From an uncultured Lachnospiraceae bacterium (GTDB lineage Bacteria; Bacillota; Clostridia; Lachnospirales; Lachnospiraceae): a stretch of DNA of 64,000 bases. Position 1 is the stretch's first letter. Every line of letters starts with the position of its first letter. Below, in pieces: positions 54,205-63,205 of this stretch. The position numbers were made by a program, and so were the translations under genes. Below the pieces are notes generated by a model that did not search any database, was not told where the DNA came from, and saw only the letters and a program-made list of their open reading frames with translations. The stretch lies in the NCBI GenBank assembly GCA_947574135.1, contig CANPIM010000007.1:1-64000 (forward strand), written 5' to 3'.

Positions 54205-55770
54205 TTACTCTCTCCCTATACAGAACAAATAAGCCTCCTCCCGCTCGCTAACGCACCACTCCTCCTTAAGCTGCCATTCTGGCCTAAGGCGCAGCTGCTT
54301 CTTCAGATAGCCCCTGTCCCGGGAATACAACAGGAGAATTCCCTGGGGCTTTAAAAGCTCCCGGGCCTTATCCAAAAAACGGCCGTACAGGCTGTCAAGG
54401 GCATGGGCATCCATTCCCCTTCCCTTCACGGGAAAATTGGTCACAATCTCGTCAAACAGATATTCATGAGTAAAGGTCAGACAGTCCCGGTTAATAAAAT
54501 GTGCCGGCACTCCGGCCGCCTGGGCATTCTCTCTTGCCCCTGCAATGGCCGGCGCATAGAGATCAATGCCGTACAGGGAACGGGCGTGAAGCTTATAATT
54601 TCGCTCCAAAAGCATGGTGCCTACGCCGCAGAAAGGATCAAGTACCTGGGCCTGTTCCTTTAAATAGGCCGCCGCCAGCTCCATACAGATAGCCGCCTGT
54701 ACCGGAGCCATGGAAGCCGCCACCGTCTGCCGCCGATAGGCAAACCGGTGATCCGGCAGGGCCTGAAGCTTTAGAAGGGGAAAGAAGCTTCCCTCCCGGT
54801 TTTCCTTAAGCCGAAGCTCCAGCTCATAGGCCGAGGGGGCATTTAAGAGCATCCCCCCTGACTCCTCCTCCAGCTGCGCACCCAGGCTTTTGGCCAAATC
54901 TCCCGAAAATCCGGAATCCTTCCGGGTCTTTACCTCCACCCGAAAATAATAGGGAGGCTCCCCCTTCAAATACTTTTCCAGAATCTCCAGAAGATCCGTT
55001 TTCAAAAGCTCTTGGGTCAGCTTTTCCTTCTTAAGCTTCCCACTGCTCTTTAAGCAAAAAAGAAGCTCCCGATAGGTGCGGACAGAAAGCAGAGGCTCTA
55101 TAAGCGCCTGCTCCGCCAGAACCGCACCCTTTCCCAGGCGAATCCGTCCCTCCCCTATCTGCCCGGCCAAGAGCCTCTCCTGTCCCCGGTTGGTGAGAAG
55201 CATTACGTCCGCCCTCTTTCCAAATCCAATAAAGGGATGAAAACGGGGAGGCTCCTGGCTTAAGAGAATCCGCCGCAGCGCCTGAAGCTCCTGGCGCAGA
55301 TGCTTTTGTGCAGGCCGACTCTTCGTCTCCTCCCTCTCCGCCACCCCCTGATCAGCGGTCCCTGCTTCTGTTTTATCTTGACCGGCAGTCAATAATATTT
55401 TCTCTATCTCCTCCTGCCGATGTCTCATAGCCTCTGCAAAAGCTCCGCAGGGAAAACTCTCCAGAGCCTTCAGGTAATCGCTTCTGACGAAAAGCTGCTC
55501 CTCTCTCTCATAGGCCTCCCAAAGCCTTTGGGGAATCTCCTCCCCGGTTAGCTTTCCCAGAATAGCGGCTCCGTTTTTGCGAACCTTGGGATCCTCCTGA
55601 AAGTCCAGACAGCGAAAAAGCGCCTGGGGACTCTTCGCAAAGAGAGCCTGAAGCTCCCGCCTGCTCTCCGGCTCCTGAATGGCCGCCTTTATGGCAATGA
55701 GACTTTCCCGCAGTCCTTCTTGCTTTTCAACCTTATCGTATAGCTCTCTCAATTTCATTTCCTCTGTCAC
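54205..55770 (-). CDS. TRM11/RlmL-like SAM-dependent methyltransferase with helical N-terminal domain
   Basis: A 521-residue protein. The first 130 residues are helical repeats (RELQALFAKSPQALFRCLDF, KVRKNGAAILGKLTGEEI). The middle resembles a THUMP-like substrate-binding part. The C-terminal Rossmann methyltransferase has motif I VLDPFCGVGTMLLE, SLYGIDLYAPAI, and motif IV region DEIVTNFPVKGRG, where N-P-P-Y-type enzymes have an extra Pro. The target is likely a guanosine or cytidine in tRNA or rRNA, not deduced here. It follows the antiporter gene by 11 bp. Confidence 0.82.
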   Translation of the reverse strand: MTEEMKLRELYDKVEKQEGLRESLIAIKAAIQEPESRRELQALFAKSPQALFRCLDFQEDPKVRKNGAAILGKLTGEEIPQRLWEAYEREEQLFVRSDYLKALESFPCGAFAEAMRHRQEEIEKILLTAGQDKTEAGTADQGVAEREETKSRPAQKHLRQELQALRRILLSQEPPRFHPFIGFGKRADVMLLTNRGQERLLAGQIGEGRIRLGKGAVLAEQALIEPLLSVRTYRELLFCLKSSGKLKKEKLTQELLKTDLLEILEKYLKGEPPYYFRVEVKTRKDSGFSGDLAKSLGAQLEEESGGMLLNAPSAYELELRLKENREGSFFPLLKLQALPDHRFAYRRQTVAASMAPVQAAICMELAAAYLKEQAQVLDPFCGVGTMLLERNYKLHARSLYGIDLYAPAIAGARENAQAAGVPAHFINRDCLTFTHEYLFDEIVTNFPVKGRGMDAHALDSLYGRFLDKARELLKPQGILLLYSRDRGYLKKQLRLRPEWQLKEEWCVSEREEAYLFCIGRE

Positions 55771-55781
55771 GCGTTTTGAAC

Positions 55782-56732
55782 CTACCGCATTAAAATATAT
55801 CCCGTATAGACCGCATAGACCAGCACCATCAAGGCCCCCGTCCCCCTGGTTACCCGCCGTCTGGCGTAGAGGGGCAGGAAGAAGAATGCGCTCACAGCCA
55901 AGAGAATGGCTCCGTCATACACATTCTCCGGCTCCACCCGGATAGGGGAGATCCCGGCGGACACCCCAAGGATAAAGCCGATATTCATAATGTTGGATCC
56001 CAACACATTTCCCAGGGCAATATCGCTCTCTCCCTTTTTGGCTGCCACCACAGAGGTGACCAGCTCCGGCAGAGAGGTTCCCACAGCCACAATGGTCAGT
56101 CCAATCAAGGTCTCGCTGAGCCCAAAGCTTCTGGCAATGGCCGTAGCCCCGTTTACCACCAGCTGCCCTCCAAAGACAATGGCCACAGAGCCACAAATAC
56201 ACAGGGCCACATTCCACCAGATTCCGTGGGTCATATCCAGATTATCCGCCTGAGGCCGGCTCTTTAGGGCCCCGTTCACCGTCTGGATCATATAGATCCC
56301 AAGAATTCCCAAAAGAATCACCCCGTCCAGTCTGGACAGCAGCATCTCCCGATGAAAAAGAAAATCCGACAGAAAGAGCAGCAGCACTGCAGAGAGCAGA
56401 ATGGAAACAGAATAATCCCGCTTCATCACAGAGGGCTGCACCCGTATGGGATGGATCAGGGCGCTTAGGCCAATGACCATCAAAAGATTTACAATATTGG
56501 AGCCCAGCACATTCCCCAGGGCAATGGCGTTGCTTCCCCTCACTGCCGCTGTCAGGCTCACCGCCAGCTCCGGCAGACTGGTTCCCAGGGCCACAATGGT
56601 CAGTCCCACCACAATAGAGGGAATCCGCAGATGCCGGGCCAGCGCCGCCGCTCCCCCCACAAACCAGTCCGCCCCCTTTACCAGAAGGACCACGCCCAAT
56701 GCCAAAACGAGAAATTCCATGTATCGTCCCAC
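55782..56732 (-). CDS. Calcium/sodium antiporter (CaCA family, YrbG-like)
   Basis: A 316-residue membrane protein with two homologous halves in inverted topology. Each carries the cation motif pair: TSLPELAVSLTAAVRG with GNVLGSNIVNLLMVIG, and TSLPELVTSVVAAKKG with GNVLGSNIMNIGFILG. About ten helices. It exchanges Ca2+ (or Na+/K+) across the membrane. It lies in the pur transcription unit, 42 bp after purB. Confidence 0.93.
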   Translation of the reverse strand: MGRYMEFLVLALGVVLLVKGADWFVGGAAALARHLRIPSIVVGLTIVALGTSLPELAVSLTAAVRGSNAIALGNVLGSNIVNLLMVIGLSALIHPIRVQPSVMKRDYSVSILLSAVLLLFLSDFLFHREMLLSRLDGVILLGILGIYMIQTVNGALKSRPQADNLDMTHGIWWNVALCICGSVAIVFGGQLVVNGATAIARSFGLSETLIGLTIVAVGTSLPELVTSVVAAKKGESDIALGNVLGSNIMNIGFILGVSAGISPIRVEPENVYDGAILLAVSAFFFLPLYARRRVTRGTGALMVLVYAVYTGYILMR

Positions 56733-56774
56733 CTGTCAGAAATTCGTTCTTGTACAATCCTGTTCTAGTATAGT

Positions 56775-58208
56775 CTATACATTTATCTCTGCTTTCATTC
56801 CAATCACATCTCGATTTGCCTGTAAAACAGGCTCCACCATCTGAGACAGAAAGGCCTCCACCTGCTCCCTGGAGCGTCCCACATACCGGGTGGGATCCAT
56901 GGCCTTCTTCAAATCCTCCAGGGAAAGATTAAAGGCCGGATCTGCCGCAATAAGCTCCAGCAGATTATTTTCCAGACCGTTGACCTTCACATTCCGACCG
57001 GCCTCCATGGAAAGCTCCCGGATGCGCTCGTGGAGCTCCTGCCGGTCTCCCCCGGCCTTTACCGCGTCCATCATAATATTTTCCGTAGCCATAAAGGGCA
57101 ACTCTGACATCAGGCGTTTTTCAATGACCTTCGGATACACCACCAGGCCATCCACCACATTGAGACACAGATCCAGAATGCCGTCCACGGCCAAAAAGCC
57201 CTCCGGCACAGACAGCCGCTTATTGGCAGAATCGTCCAGTGTCCGCTCAAACCACTGGGTGGCGGAGGTAATGGCCGGATTCAAGGCATCCACCATCACA
57301 TAGCGGGACAGGGAGGCAATGCGCTCACTGCGCATGGGATTGCGCTTGTAGGCCATGGCCGAGGATCCGATCTGAGATTTCTCAAAGGGCTCCTCCACCT
57401 CCTTTAAATGCTGCAAAAGCCGGATGTCATTGGACATTTTGTGGGCGCTGGCCCCAATGCCTGCCAGCACATTCAAAACCCGGGTATCCACCTTTCGGGA
57501 GTAGGTCTGCCCGGAAACGGGATAGCAGCTGGAAAAGCCCATTTTCTCCGCAATCATGGGATCGATCTTGTCAATGGTCTCCTGATCTCCCTCAAACAGC
57601 TCCAGAAAGCTTGCCTGGGTGCCTGTAGTTCCCTTGGAGCCCAAAAGCTTTAGAGAGCCCAGCACATACGTAAGATCCTCCAGATCCATGAGAAATTCCT
57701 GAAGCCACAGGGTGGCCCGCTTTCCCACAGTGGTAGGCTGGGCCGGCTGAAAATGGGTAAAGGCCAGGGTGGGCTGCGCCTTATAGGTGTCTGCAAATTT
57801 TGCCAGCTCGGCAATGACGTTCACCAGCTTTTTGCGAACCAGCTTTAGGGCCTCTGCCATGACAATGATGTCCGTATTGTCCCCCACATAGCAGCTGGTG
57901 GCCCCCAGATGGATGATTCCCTTAGCCTTGGGGCACTGCTGTCCGTAGGCATATACGTGAGACATAACATCGTGACGCACTTCCTTTTCCCGGGCCTTTG
58001 CCACCTCATAGTTAATATCATCCTGATGGCTCTTAAGCTCGTCGATCTGCTCCTGGGTAATGGGAAGGCCCAGCTCCTTCTCCGTCTCGGCCAGGGCCAC
58101 CCACAGCCTCCGCCAGGTGCGGAATTTCATATCCGGCGAAAAAATATACTGCATCTCCTTACTGGCGTAGCGCTCAGACAAGGGACTCTGATAACAATCC
58201 GTACTCAT
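56775..58208 (-). CDS. purB: Adenylosuccinate lyase
   Basis: A 477-residue homotetrameric lyase of the fumarase/aspartase superfamily. It has the signature SSAMAYKRNPMRSERI near residue 290 and the active-site His in FTHFQPAQPTTVGKR. It acts twice in purine synthesis (SAICAR to AICAR, adenylosuccinate to AMP). It lies 69 bp after purF on the same strand. Confidence 0.96.
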   Translation of the reverse strand: MSTDCYQSPLSERYASKEMQYIFSPDMKFRTWRRLWVALAETEKELGLPITQEQIDELKSHQDDINYEVAKAREKEVRHDVMSHVYAYGQQCPKAKGIIHLGATSCYVGDNTDIIVMAEALKLVRKKLVNVIAELAKFADTYKAQPTLAFTHFQPAQPTTVGKRATLWLQEFLMDLEDLTYVLGSLKLLGSKGTTGTQASFLELFEGDQETIDKIDPMIAEKMGFSSCYPVSGQTYSRKVDTRVLNVLAGIGASAHKMSNDIRLLQHLKEVEEPFEKSQIGSSAMAYKRNPMRSERIASLSRYVMVDALNPAITSATQWFERTLDDSANKRLSVPEGFLAVDGILDLCLNVVDGLVVYPKVIEKRLMSELPFMATENIMMDAVKAGGDRQELHERIRELSMEAGRNVKVNGLENNLLELIAADPAFNLSLEDLKKAMDPTRYVGRSREQVEAFLSQMVEPVLQANRDVIGMKAEINV

Positions 58209-58277
58209 AGACTTCCTCCTCGCTCCTTCTATTGTGTATTGTGATCTGCGGCTAAAGCCATAGCCTTGAAAAGGCAG

Positions 58278-59723
58278 CTATCTCTCATAGCTGCCTCGAA
58301 TATCTTCTTTTGGCGGTTCCAGGGGATACTGTCCGGTAAAGCAGGCCGTGCAATGCGGCAGGCCACCGATAAGCTCACCCAGCCGCTCTACCCTAAGGTA
58401 GCCCAGGGAATCCGCCCCAATCATCCTGCGAATCTCTTCCACACTTCGATTGTGGGCAAGGAGCTGATCCTCCCCTGGCACATCCGTGCCAAAATAGCAG
58501 GGATGCAAAAAGGGCGGGGAACTGATCCGCACATGAACCTCTCTGGCCCCGGCCTCCCGAAGCATTCCCACGATCCGGCCGCTGGTGGTACCCCGGACAA
58601 TGGAATCGTCCGTCATAATCACCCGCTTGCCCCGGACAGCCTCCGCCAGCACATTTAACTTTACCCGCACCGCCGACTCCCGGCTGCTCTGGCCAGGCTT
58701 AATAAAGGTGCGGCCCACATAGCTGTTCTTTACAAAGGCAGTCCCGTAGGGAATTTTGGACTCCAGGGAATATCCCAGGGCCGCTCCCATGCCAGACTCC
58801 GGCACGCCCACCACCAGATCCGCCTCCACCGGGCTGTCCACAGCCAGATATTTTCCTGCCAAAAGCCGGGACTGGTACACGCTCACCCCGTCTATATGAC
58901 TGTCCGGCCGGGCAAAATAAATATACTCAAAAATACATCGTGCCTCCCGCTCCCTGGAAAGGCAGTGGCTTTTATCCGACACGATGCCCCTCTGGGGCGT
59001 AATGGTCACAATCTCTCCCGGCTCCACATCCCGCACAAAGGAAGCGCCGATGGTCTCCAGAGCACAGGTCTCTGAGGCCAGAATATAGGCATTGTCCCGC
59101 TTTCCAATGCACAGGGGACGAAATCCATAGGGATCCCGGGCCCCGATAAGCTTCCTGGGAGACATTACAATCAGGGAATAGGCTCCCCTTAACTTTCCCA
59201 TAGCCCTGGACACTGCCTCCTCCACAGCCCCGCAGTTTACCCGCTCCCGGGCAATGTGATAGGCGATAACCTCCGAGTCAATGGTGGTCTGAAAAATGGC
59301 TCCCCCATACTCCAGCTCGTGCCGGAGCGCCGGGGCATTGACAAGATTCCCATTGTGAGCCAGGCCCAGAGTGCCCTTGATATAGTTCAGCACCAGAGGC
59401 TGGGCATTTTCCCGGGTACTGCTGCCCGCCGTGGAATAGCGGGTATGCCCGATACCAATATCTCCGGAAAGCCTGGAAAGCTCCTCCGGCGTAAACACCT
59501 CATGAACCAGCCCCATACCCTTATGACTGGATGCCTGTCCCTTGGGACCCCTGGTGTCGCTGACCGCAATGCCACAGCTCTCCTGCCCTCTGTGCTGCAG
59601 GGCCAGCAGCCCGTAATAAATGGTGGAGGCCACAGAATTTCCGTCAAAATCGTAAATGCCGAAAACCCCACACTCCTCCCCCAGCTTGTCCTCTGCAAAG
59701 GGCTCATACGCTGCCTGCTTCAT
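58278..59723 (-). CDS. purF: Amidophosphoribosyltransferase
   Basis: A 481-residue first enzyme of purine synthesis. A short propeptide (MKQAAYEPFAEDKLGEE) precedes the nucleophile C18 in ECGVFGIYDFDG. LQHRGQESCGIA, the PRPP loop VIMTDDSIVRGTTSGRI and C-terminal cysteines (HCTACFTG) for the 4Fe-4S cluster of the Bacillus-type enzyme are present. It is the functional counterpart of the cysteine-less paralogue at 49.3 kb. It follows purC by 36 bp. Confidence 0.97.
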   Translation of the reverse strand: MKQAAYEPFAEDKLGEECGVFGIYDFDGNSVASTIYYGLLALQHRGQESCGIAVSDTRGPKGQASSHKGMGLVHEVFTPEELSRLSGDIGIGHTRYSTAGSSTRENAQPLVLNYIKGTLGLAHNGNLVNAPALRHELEYGGAIFQTTIDSEVIAYHIARERVNCGAVEEAVSRAMGKLRGAYSLIVMSPRKLIGARDPYGFRPLCIGKRDNAYILASETCALETIGASFVRDVEPGEIVTITPQRGIVSDKSHCLSREREARCIFEYIYFARPDSHIDGVSVYQSRLLAGKYLAVDSPVEADLVVGVPESGMGAALGYSLESKIPYGTAFVKNSYVGRTFIKPGQSSRESAVRVKLNVLAEAVRGKRVIMTDDSIVRGTTSGRIVGMLREAGAREVHVRISSPPFLHPCYFGTDVPGEDQLLAHNRSVEEIRRMIGADSLGYLRVERLGELIGGLPHCTACFTGQYPLEPPKEDIRGSYER

Positions 59724-59759
59724 TCTTCCCTCTCATCCCTTTATCCCAGAAAACTCCGC

Positions 59760-60464
59760 CTACAGTCCCAGACGGTGAAACACCTCGTTGTAAGCTTCCT
59801 CTACATTTCCCATATCCCGACGGAAGCGATCCTTGTCAAGCTTCTCGTGGGTCTTGCTGTCCCACAGGCGGCAGGTATCCGGGGAGGTCTCGTCGGCCAG
59901 AATAATCTGTCCCTTATAGCGGCCAAATTCAATCTTAAAATCAATGAGCTCAATGCCCGCATTGGCAAAATACGCCTTGTACACCTCATTGATCTGGAAT
60001 GCATACCGACTGATGGTATCAATCTCCTCCCGGGTGGCCAGATCAAGGGCAATGGCAAAGTAATCGTTGATGAGGGGATCTCCCAGCTCGTCATTTTTGT
60101 AGCTGAACTCCAGGGTGGGAGCCTTGAGAATCGTGCCCTCCTCCACGCCCAGGCGCTTGGAAAAGCTTCCGGCAGCCACATTGCGGACAATTACCTCCAG
60201 AGGAACGATCTCCACCTTCTTTACGGCCGTCTCCCTGTCGCTGAGCTCCTGAATGTAATGGGTGGGAATCCCCTTCTCCTCCAAAAGCTGAAATACCCGG
60301 TTGCTCATTTTGTTATTCACCACGCCCTTCCCCATAATGGTTCCCTTTTTCAGGCCGTTAAAGGCCGTGGCATCATCCTTGTAATCCACGATCAAGACAT
60401 CCGGATCCTCCGTGGTATACACCTTTTTTGCTTTTCCTTCATAGAGTAACTCCCGTTTTTCCAT
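59760..60464 (-). CDS. purC: SAICAR synthetase
   Basis: About 234 residues. [18 protein letters not shown] opens the ATP-binding region, and [20 protein letters not shown] and [10 protein letters not shown] are conserved. It joins CAIR and aspartate, and PurB takes the product on. I favour the ATG at 60464. An in-frame ATG at 60476 directly abuts the AAAAGG site. It heads the purC-purF-purB-antiporter-methyltransferase series. Confidence 0.95.
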   Translation of the reverse strand: MEKRELLYEGKAKKVYTTEDPDVLIVDYKDDATAFNGLKKGTIMGKGVVNNKMSNRVFQLLEEKGIPTHYIQELSDRETAVKKVEIVPLEVIVRNVAAGSFSKRLGVEEGTILKAPTLEFSYKNDELGDPLINDYFAIALDLATREEIDTISRYAFQINEVYKAYFANAGIELIDFKIEFGRYKGQIILADETSPDTCRLWDSKTHEKLDKDRFRRDMGNVEEAYNEVFHRLGL

Positions 60465-60540
60465 ATTCGCATCCATCCTTTTCTGCCAGAGCAGGGCTCA
60501 TTGGCCTCTCTGCCCCATATTTTCTACAAATATCAGCTTT

Positions 60541-60584
60541 ATCTTATCAAATCCCCCTGGAAAAAGCAATAGAGCTTTGCTCTC
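60541..60584 (-). promoter_or_regulatory. purC promoter overlapping the terminator of the amino acid ABC operon
   Basis: Minus strand: hairpin AGAGC-AAA-GCTCT (60571-60583) followed by ATTGCTTTTT ends the ATPase unit. The same T tract supplies a -35 TTGCTT (60564-60569), 17-bp spacer and -10 TAAGAT (60541-60546) for purC. I see no purine riboswitch in the short leader. Confidence 0.5.
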
Positions 60585-60586
60585 CT

Positions 60587-61273
60587 TTACAATTCATCAA
60601 ATTTCCGCAAAAACTCCTGCATACGGGGATTGGACGAGTGGAACAACTCCTCCGGCGTTCCCTCCTCCGCGATCACTCCCTGGTCCATAAACACAATATA
60701 GTCTGCCACGCTCCGGGCAAAGTTCATCTCATGGGTCACAATCACCATAGTCATGTGCTCCGCAGCCAGCTCCTTGATCACCTTTAGGATCTCCCCGGTA
60801 AGCTCCGGGTCAAGGGCCGAGGTGGGCTCGTCAAAAAAGAGAATCTTGGGATTCAAAGCCAGAGCCCGTGCAATGGAAACCCGCTGCTGCTGCCCGCCGG
60901 ACAGCTGGTGGGGATAGGCGTCCGCCTTGTCGGAAAGCCCCATCTTCTTAAGAAGCTCCATGGCCTGCCGGCGCACCTCATCCTTGGGCCGCTTCTGGGT
61001 CCTCACAGGGGCGTCCATAATATTTTTCAGCACCGAATAGTGGGGGAAAAGATTAAAGTTCTGAAACACCAGTCCAAAGGTGCCCTCATAGTGTATCTCC
61101 CCGCTGTCCGCCTTTTCCAGGCCAGTGCAGCACCGAAGAAGGGTGGATTTCCCCGATCCCGAGGGCCCGATAATGGCCACCACCTGTCCCTCCTCCACGG
61201 ACATGGAAATGTCCTTTAACACCTCCAGCCCGTCAAAGCTTTTCTGCACATGACGGATCTCCAATAAACTCAT
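60587..61273 (-). CDS. Polar amino acid ABC transporter ATP-binding protein
   Basis: A 228-residue GlnQ-type ATPase: Walker [16 protein letters not shown]-loop [12 protein letters not shown], signature [18 protein letters not shown], Walker [14 protein letters not shown] and H-loop IVTHEM. It is slightly shorter than the usual 240 because the region after SGEIHYEG is compact. It follows the permease gene by 17 bp. Confidence 0.95.
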   Translation of the reverse strand: MSLLEIRHVQKSFDGLEVLKDISMSVEEGQVVAIIGPSGSGKSTLLRCCTGLEKADSGEIHYEGTFGLVFQNFNLFPHYSVLKNIMDAPVRTQKRPKDEVRRQAMELLKKMGLSDKADAYPHQLSGGQQQRVSIARALALNPKILFFDEPTSALDPELTGEILKVIKELAAEHMTMVIVTHEMNFARSVADYIVFMDQGVIAEEGTPEELFHSSNPRMQEFLRKFDEL

Positions 61274-61290
61274 CTCTTACGCTCCTCCCC

Positions 61291-61941
61291 TTAACGATAA
61301 TAGCTCAGCTTCTTTTCCAGCCCTTCCGCCAGCACGGCCACCAGCAGATTAAAAATATAGTAGAACACGGCAGCCACCGCAAAGGGAACCATGGTGGTCT
61401 GTGCCGCCGCAATCTGCTTTGCCGTATTAAACATCTCCGTCACGGACAGCGCATAGGCCAGGGAGGTATCCTTCACCAGCGTAATGGTCTCGTTGGTCAC
61501 CGGAGGCAGTACCCGCTTCACCATCTGGGGCAGAATAATATGTACAAAGGTCTGGGAACGGGAATACCCCAGAATCTGCGCCGCCTCATACTGTCCCACA
61601 GGAATGGATTCAATGCCCGCCCGGAAAATCTCCGCAAAATAGGCTGCGTAATTAATGGAAAACCCGATATAGATGGCGATCATCCGGTATTCCGGGGTAA
61701 TCTTAATGCCAAAGATAAAATAAGGGCCAAAATAGACCACCAAGAGCTGCAGCATCAGCGGAGTTCCCCGCATAATGGAAATATACAGCTTTGTCAGCAT
61801 CTTTAAAGGCCACCATTTGGACATACGCCCAAAGCACAGAATCATCCCAAGGGGCAGAGAAAACAGCAGGGTACAGACAAAGATCTTGACAGAGATCACC
61901 ATACCGGCCGAAAGCTCCTGTAACATGGTTTGCAGACTCAT
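61291..61941 (-). CDS. Amino acid ABC transporter permease
   Basis: A 216-residue HisM/GlnP-type permease with about five helices. It has LYISIMRGTPLMLQLLVVYF and the EAA loop GQYEAAQILGYSRSQTFVHI followed by ILPQMVKRVLPP. It forms the membrane pore with the ATPase, probably as a homodimer. It lies 64 bp after the binding-protein gene. Confidence 0.95.
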   Translation of the reverse strand: MSLQTMLQELSAGMVISVKIFVCTLLFSLPLGMILCFGRMSKWWPLKMLTKLYISIMRGTPLMLQLLVVYFGPYFIFGIKITPEYRMIAIYIGFSINYAAYFAEIFRAGIESIPVGQYEAAQILGYSRSQTFVHIILPQMVKRVLPPVTNETITLVKDTSLAYALSVTEMFNTAKQIAAAQTTMVPFAVAAVFYYIFNLLVAVLAEGLEKKLSYYR

Positions 61942-62005
61942 TCTTTCTTCTCCTGAATACTAAGGAAAGGGGAGCAAAGGTCCGCTCCCCAGAACTTCCC
62001 GTTTT

Positions 62006-62947
62006 TTATTTTCCCAGACAAACAGATTCCGATACATCCCAACGACCATCCGCATCCTTGGCAATGGCGTCAAAGGTGCCGTCCTCCACCATCTCATAGA
62101 GGGTCTCCTGCACCACATCCCGAAGCTCCGTATTTCCCTTCAGGAAGCCTACGCCGTACTGCTCTGCGGCGATCTCCTGACTGAGAATCACATATTTGCC
62201 CTCCCCTCTCTGGGAAATCTGGTACCGGGCCACACCGATATCCATGGCAATGGCATCCGCTGCACCGGCCTCCAGGTTGTTAAAGGCGCTGTTATAGTCC
62301 GGAATCTCGGTAAGATTTCCAAAGGATTCCCGAAGGCTCTGCATCTGAGCCACCAGCTCCGCGTCGTCCGTGTCCTCCGCCGAGGTGTTCAGAGCGTGAA
62401 GGGCTGAGGAATCCGCCTGCACCAGCACCTCCTTGCCGGCCAGATCCTCCCAGCCGGTAATGCCGGAATCCGCAGCCACCACAAATACCTGGCTGTTGTC
62501 CACATATGGATCCGTAAAGGTATAGGCATCCTCCCGGCCGTTCATGGTAAAGCCGTTCCAGATACAGTCAATGGCTCCTGAGGACAGCTCCATATCCTTG
62601 CTGTTCCAGTCAATGGGCTGCTTCACCAGCTCCCAGCCCTGACGCTTGCACACTTCCTCTGCCAGGCTTAAGTCAAAGCCCACATACTCTCCGTTCTCAT
62701 CCTTATATCCATAGGGCGGGAACTCTGCGTCAAAGCCCACGGTAAAGGTCTTTTTCTCCTCCAGGCTCTCCGTTTTGGCCTCCTCCTCGGGCTCTGTGGC
62801 CTCCTGGGAAGGCTCTTCAGCTTCTTCCTTGCTCTCCGTATTCTCCGTGTTGGTCATCTGTGGCTCCTCTTCCTTTTTCCCGCAGCCCACAGCCAGAGCT
62901 GCAGCCATACTCAGACACAACAATACCGATATCCACTTCTTTTTCAT
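62006..62947 (-). CDS. Amino acid ABC transporter substrate-binding lipoprotein
   Basis: A 313-residue lipoprotein. The signal WISVLLCLSMAAALAVGC carries a lipobox Cys. An acidic Glu/Thr-rich linker (TNTENTESKEEAEEPSQEAT) precedes the family 3 binding domain (FTVGFDAEFPPYGYKDENG, then IDCIWNGFTMNGRED). The ligand pocket resembles polar amino acid or cystine binders, but the ligand is uncertain. The ATG at 62947 follows GAGGAGGACTAT. The open frame extends upstream without a signal. Confidence 0.94.
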   Translation of the reverse strand: MKKKWISVLLCLSMAAALAVGCGKKEEEPQMTNTENTESKEEAEEPSQEATEPEEEAKTESLEEKKTFTVGFDAEFPPYGYKDENGEYVGFDLSLAEEVCKRQGWELVKQPIDWNSKDMELSSGAIDCIWNGFTMNGREDAYTFTDPYVDNSQVFVVAADSGITGWEDLAGKEVLVQADSSALHALNTSAEDTDDAELVAQMQSLRESFGNLTEIPDYNSAFNNLEAGAADAIAMDIGVARYQISQRGEGKYVILSQEIAAEQYGVGFLKGNTELRDVVQETLYEMVEDGTFDAIAKDADGRWDVSESVCLGK

Positions 62948-63027
62948 ATAGTCCTCCTCAACCCAACCGCTTTTGCGGCTTTTCTCTTTTATCAATGAGT
63001 TACTGTACCATAATAAAGCACTTAGTA

Positions 63028-63056
63028 ATGGTAACACACCAAAATGGGCCTGTCAA
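63028..63056 (-). promoter_or_regulatory. Promoter of the amino acid ABC operon
   Basis: Minus strand TTGACA (63051-63056), 17-bp spacer, TACCAT (63028-63033), about 80 bp before the binding-protein start. The rest of the 258-bp gap holds a TATACT at about 63123-63128 for the divergent regulator and small GGTGGCA direct repeats. Confidence 0.6.
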
Positions 63057-63205
63057 GCACTTCTGCAACCGCCGGTTGACACATTGCAAGGTGGCAATAG
63101 GTGGCATGCAACCGGAAAATCTGCTATACTGAGTCCAGAAAAAAGAGCTCCCCTCACACATAGAGGGAACGCAAGCATCAAGTAAAAAAGGATGGAGGAT
63201 TTTAT

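Noticed and set aside
60465-60586. Purine riboswitch before purC
   Set aside because: No guanine or PreQ1-type aptamer motifs are visible. Only a short leader with a minor hairpin is present.
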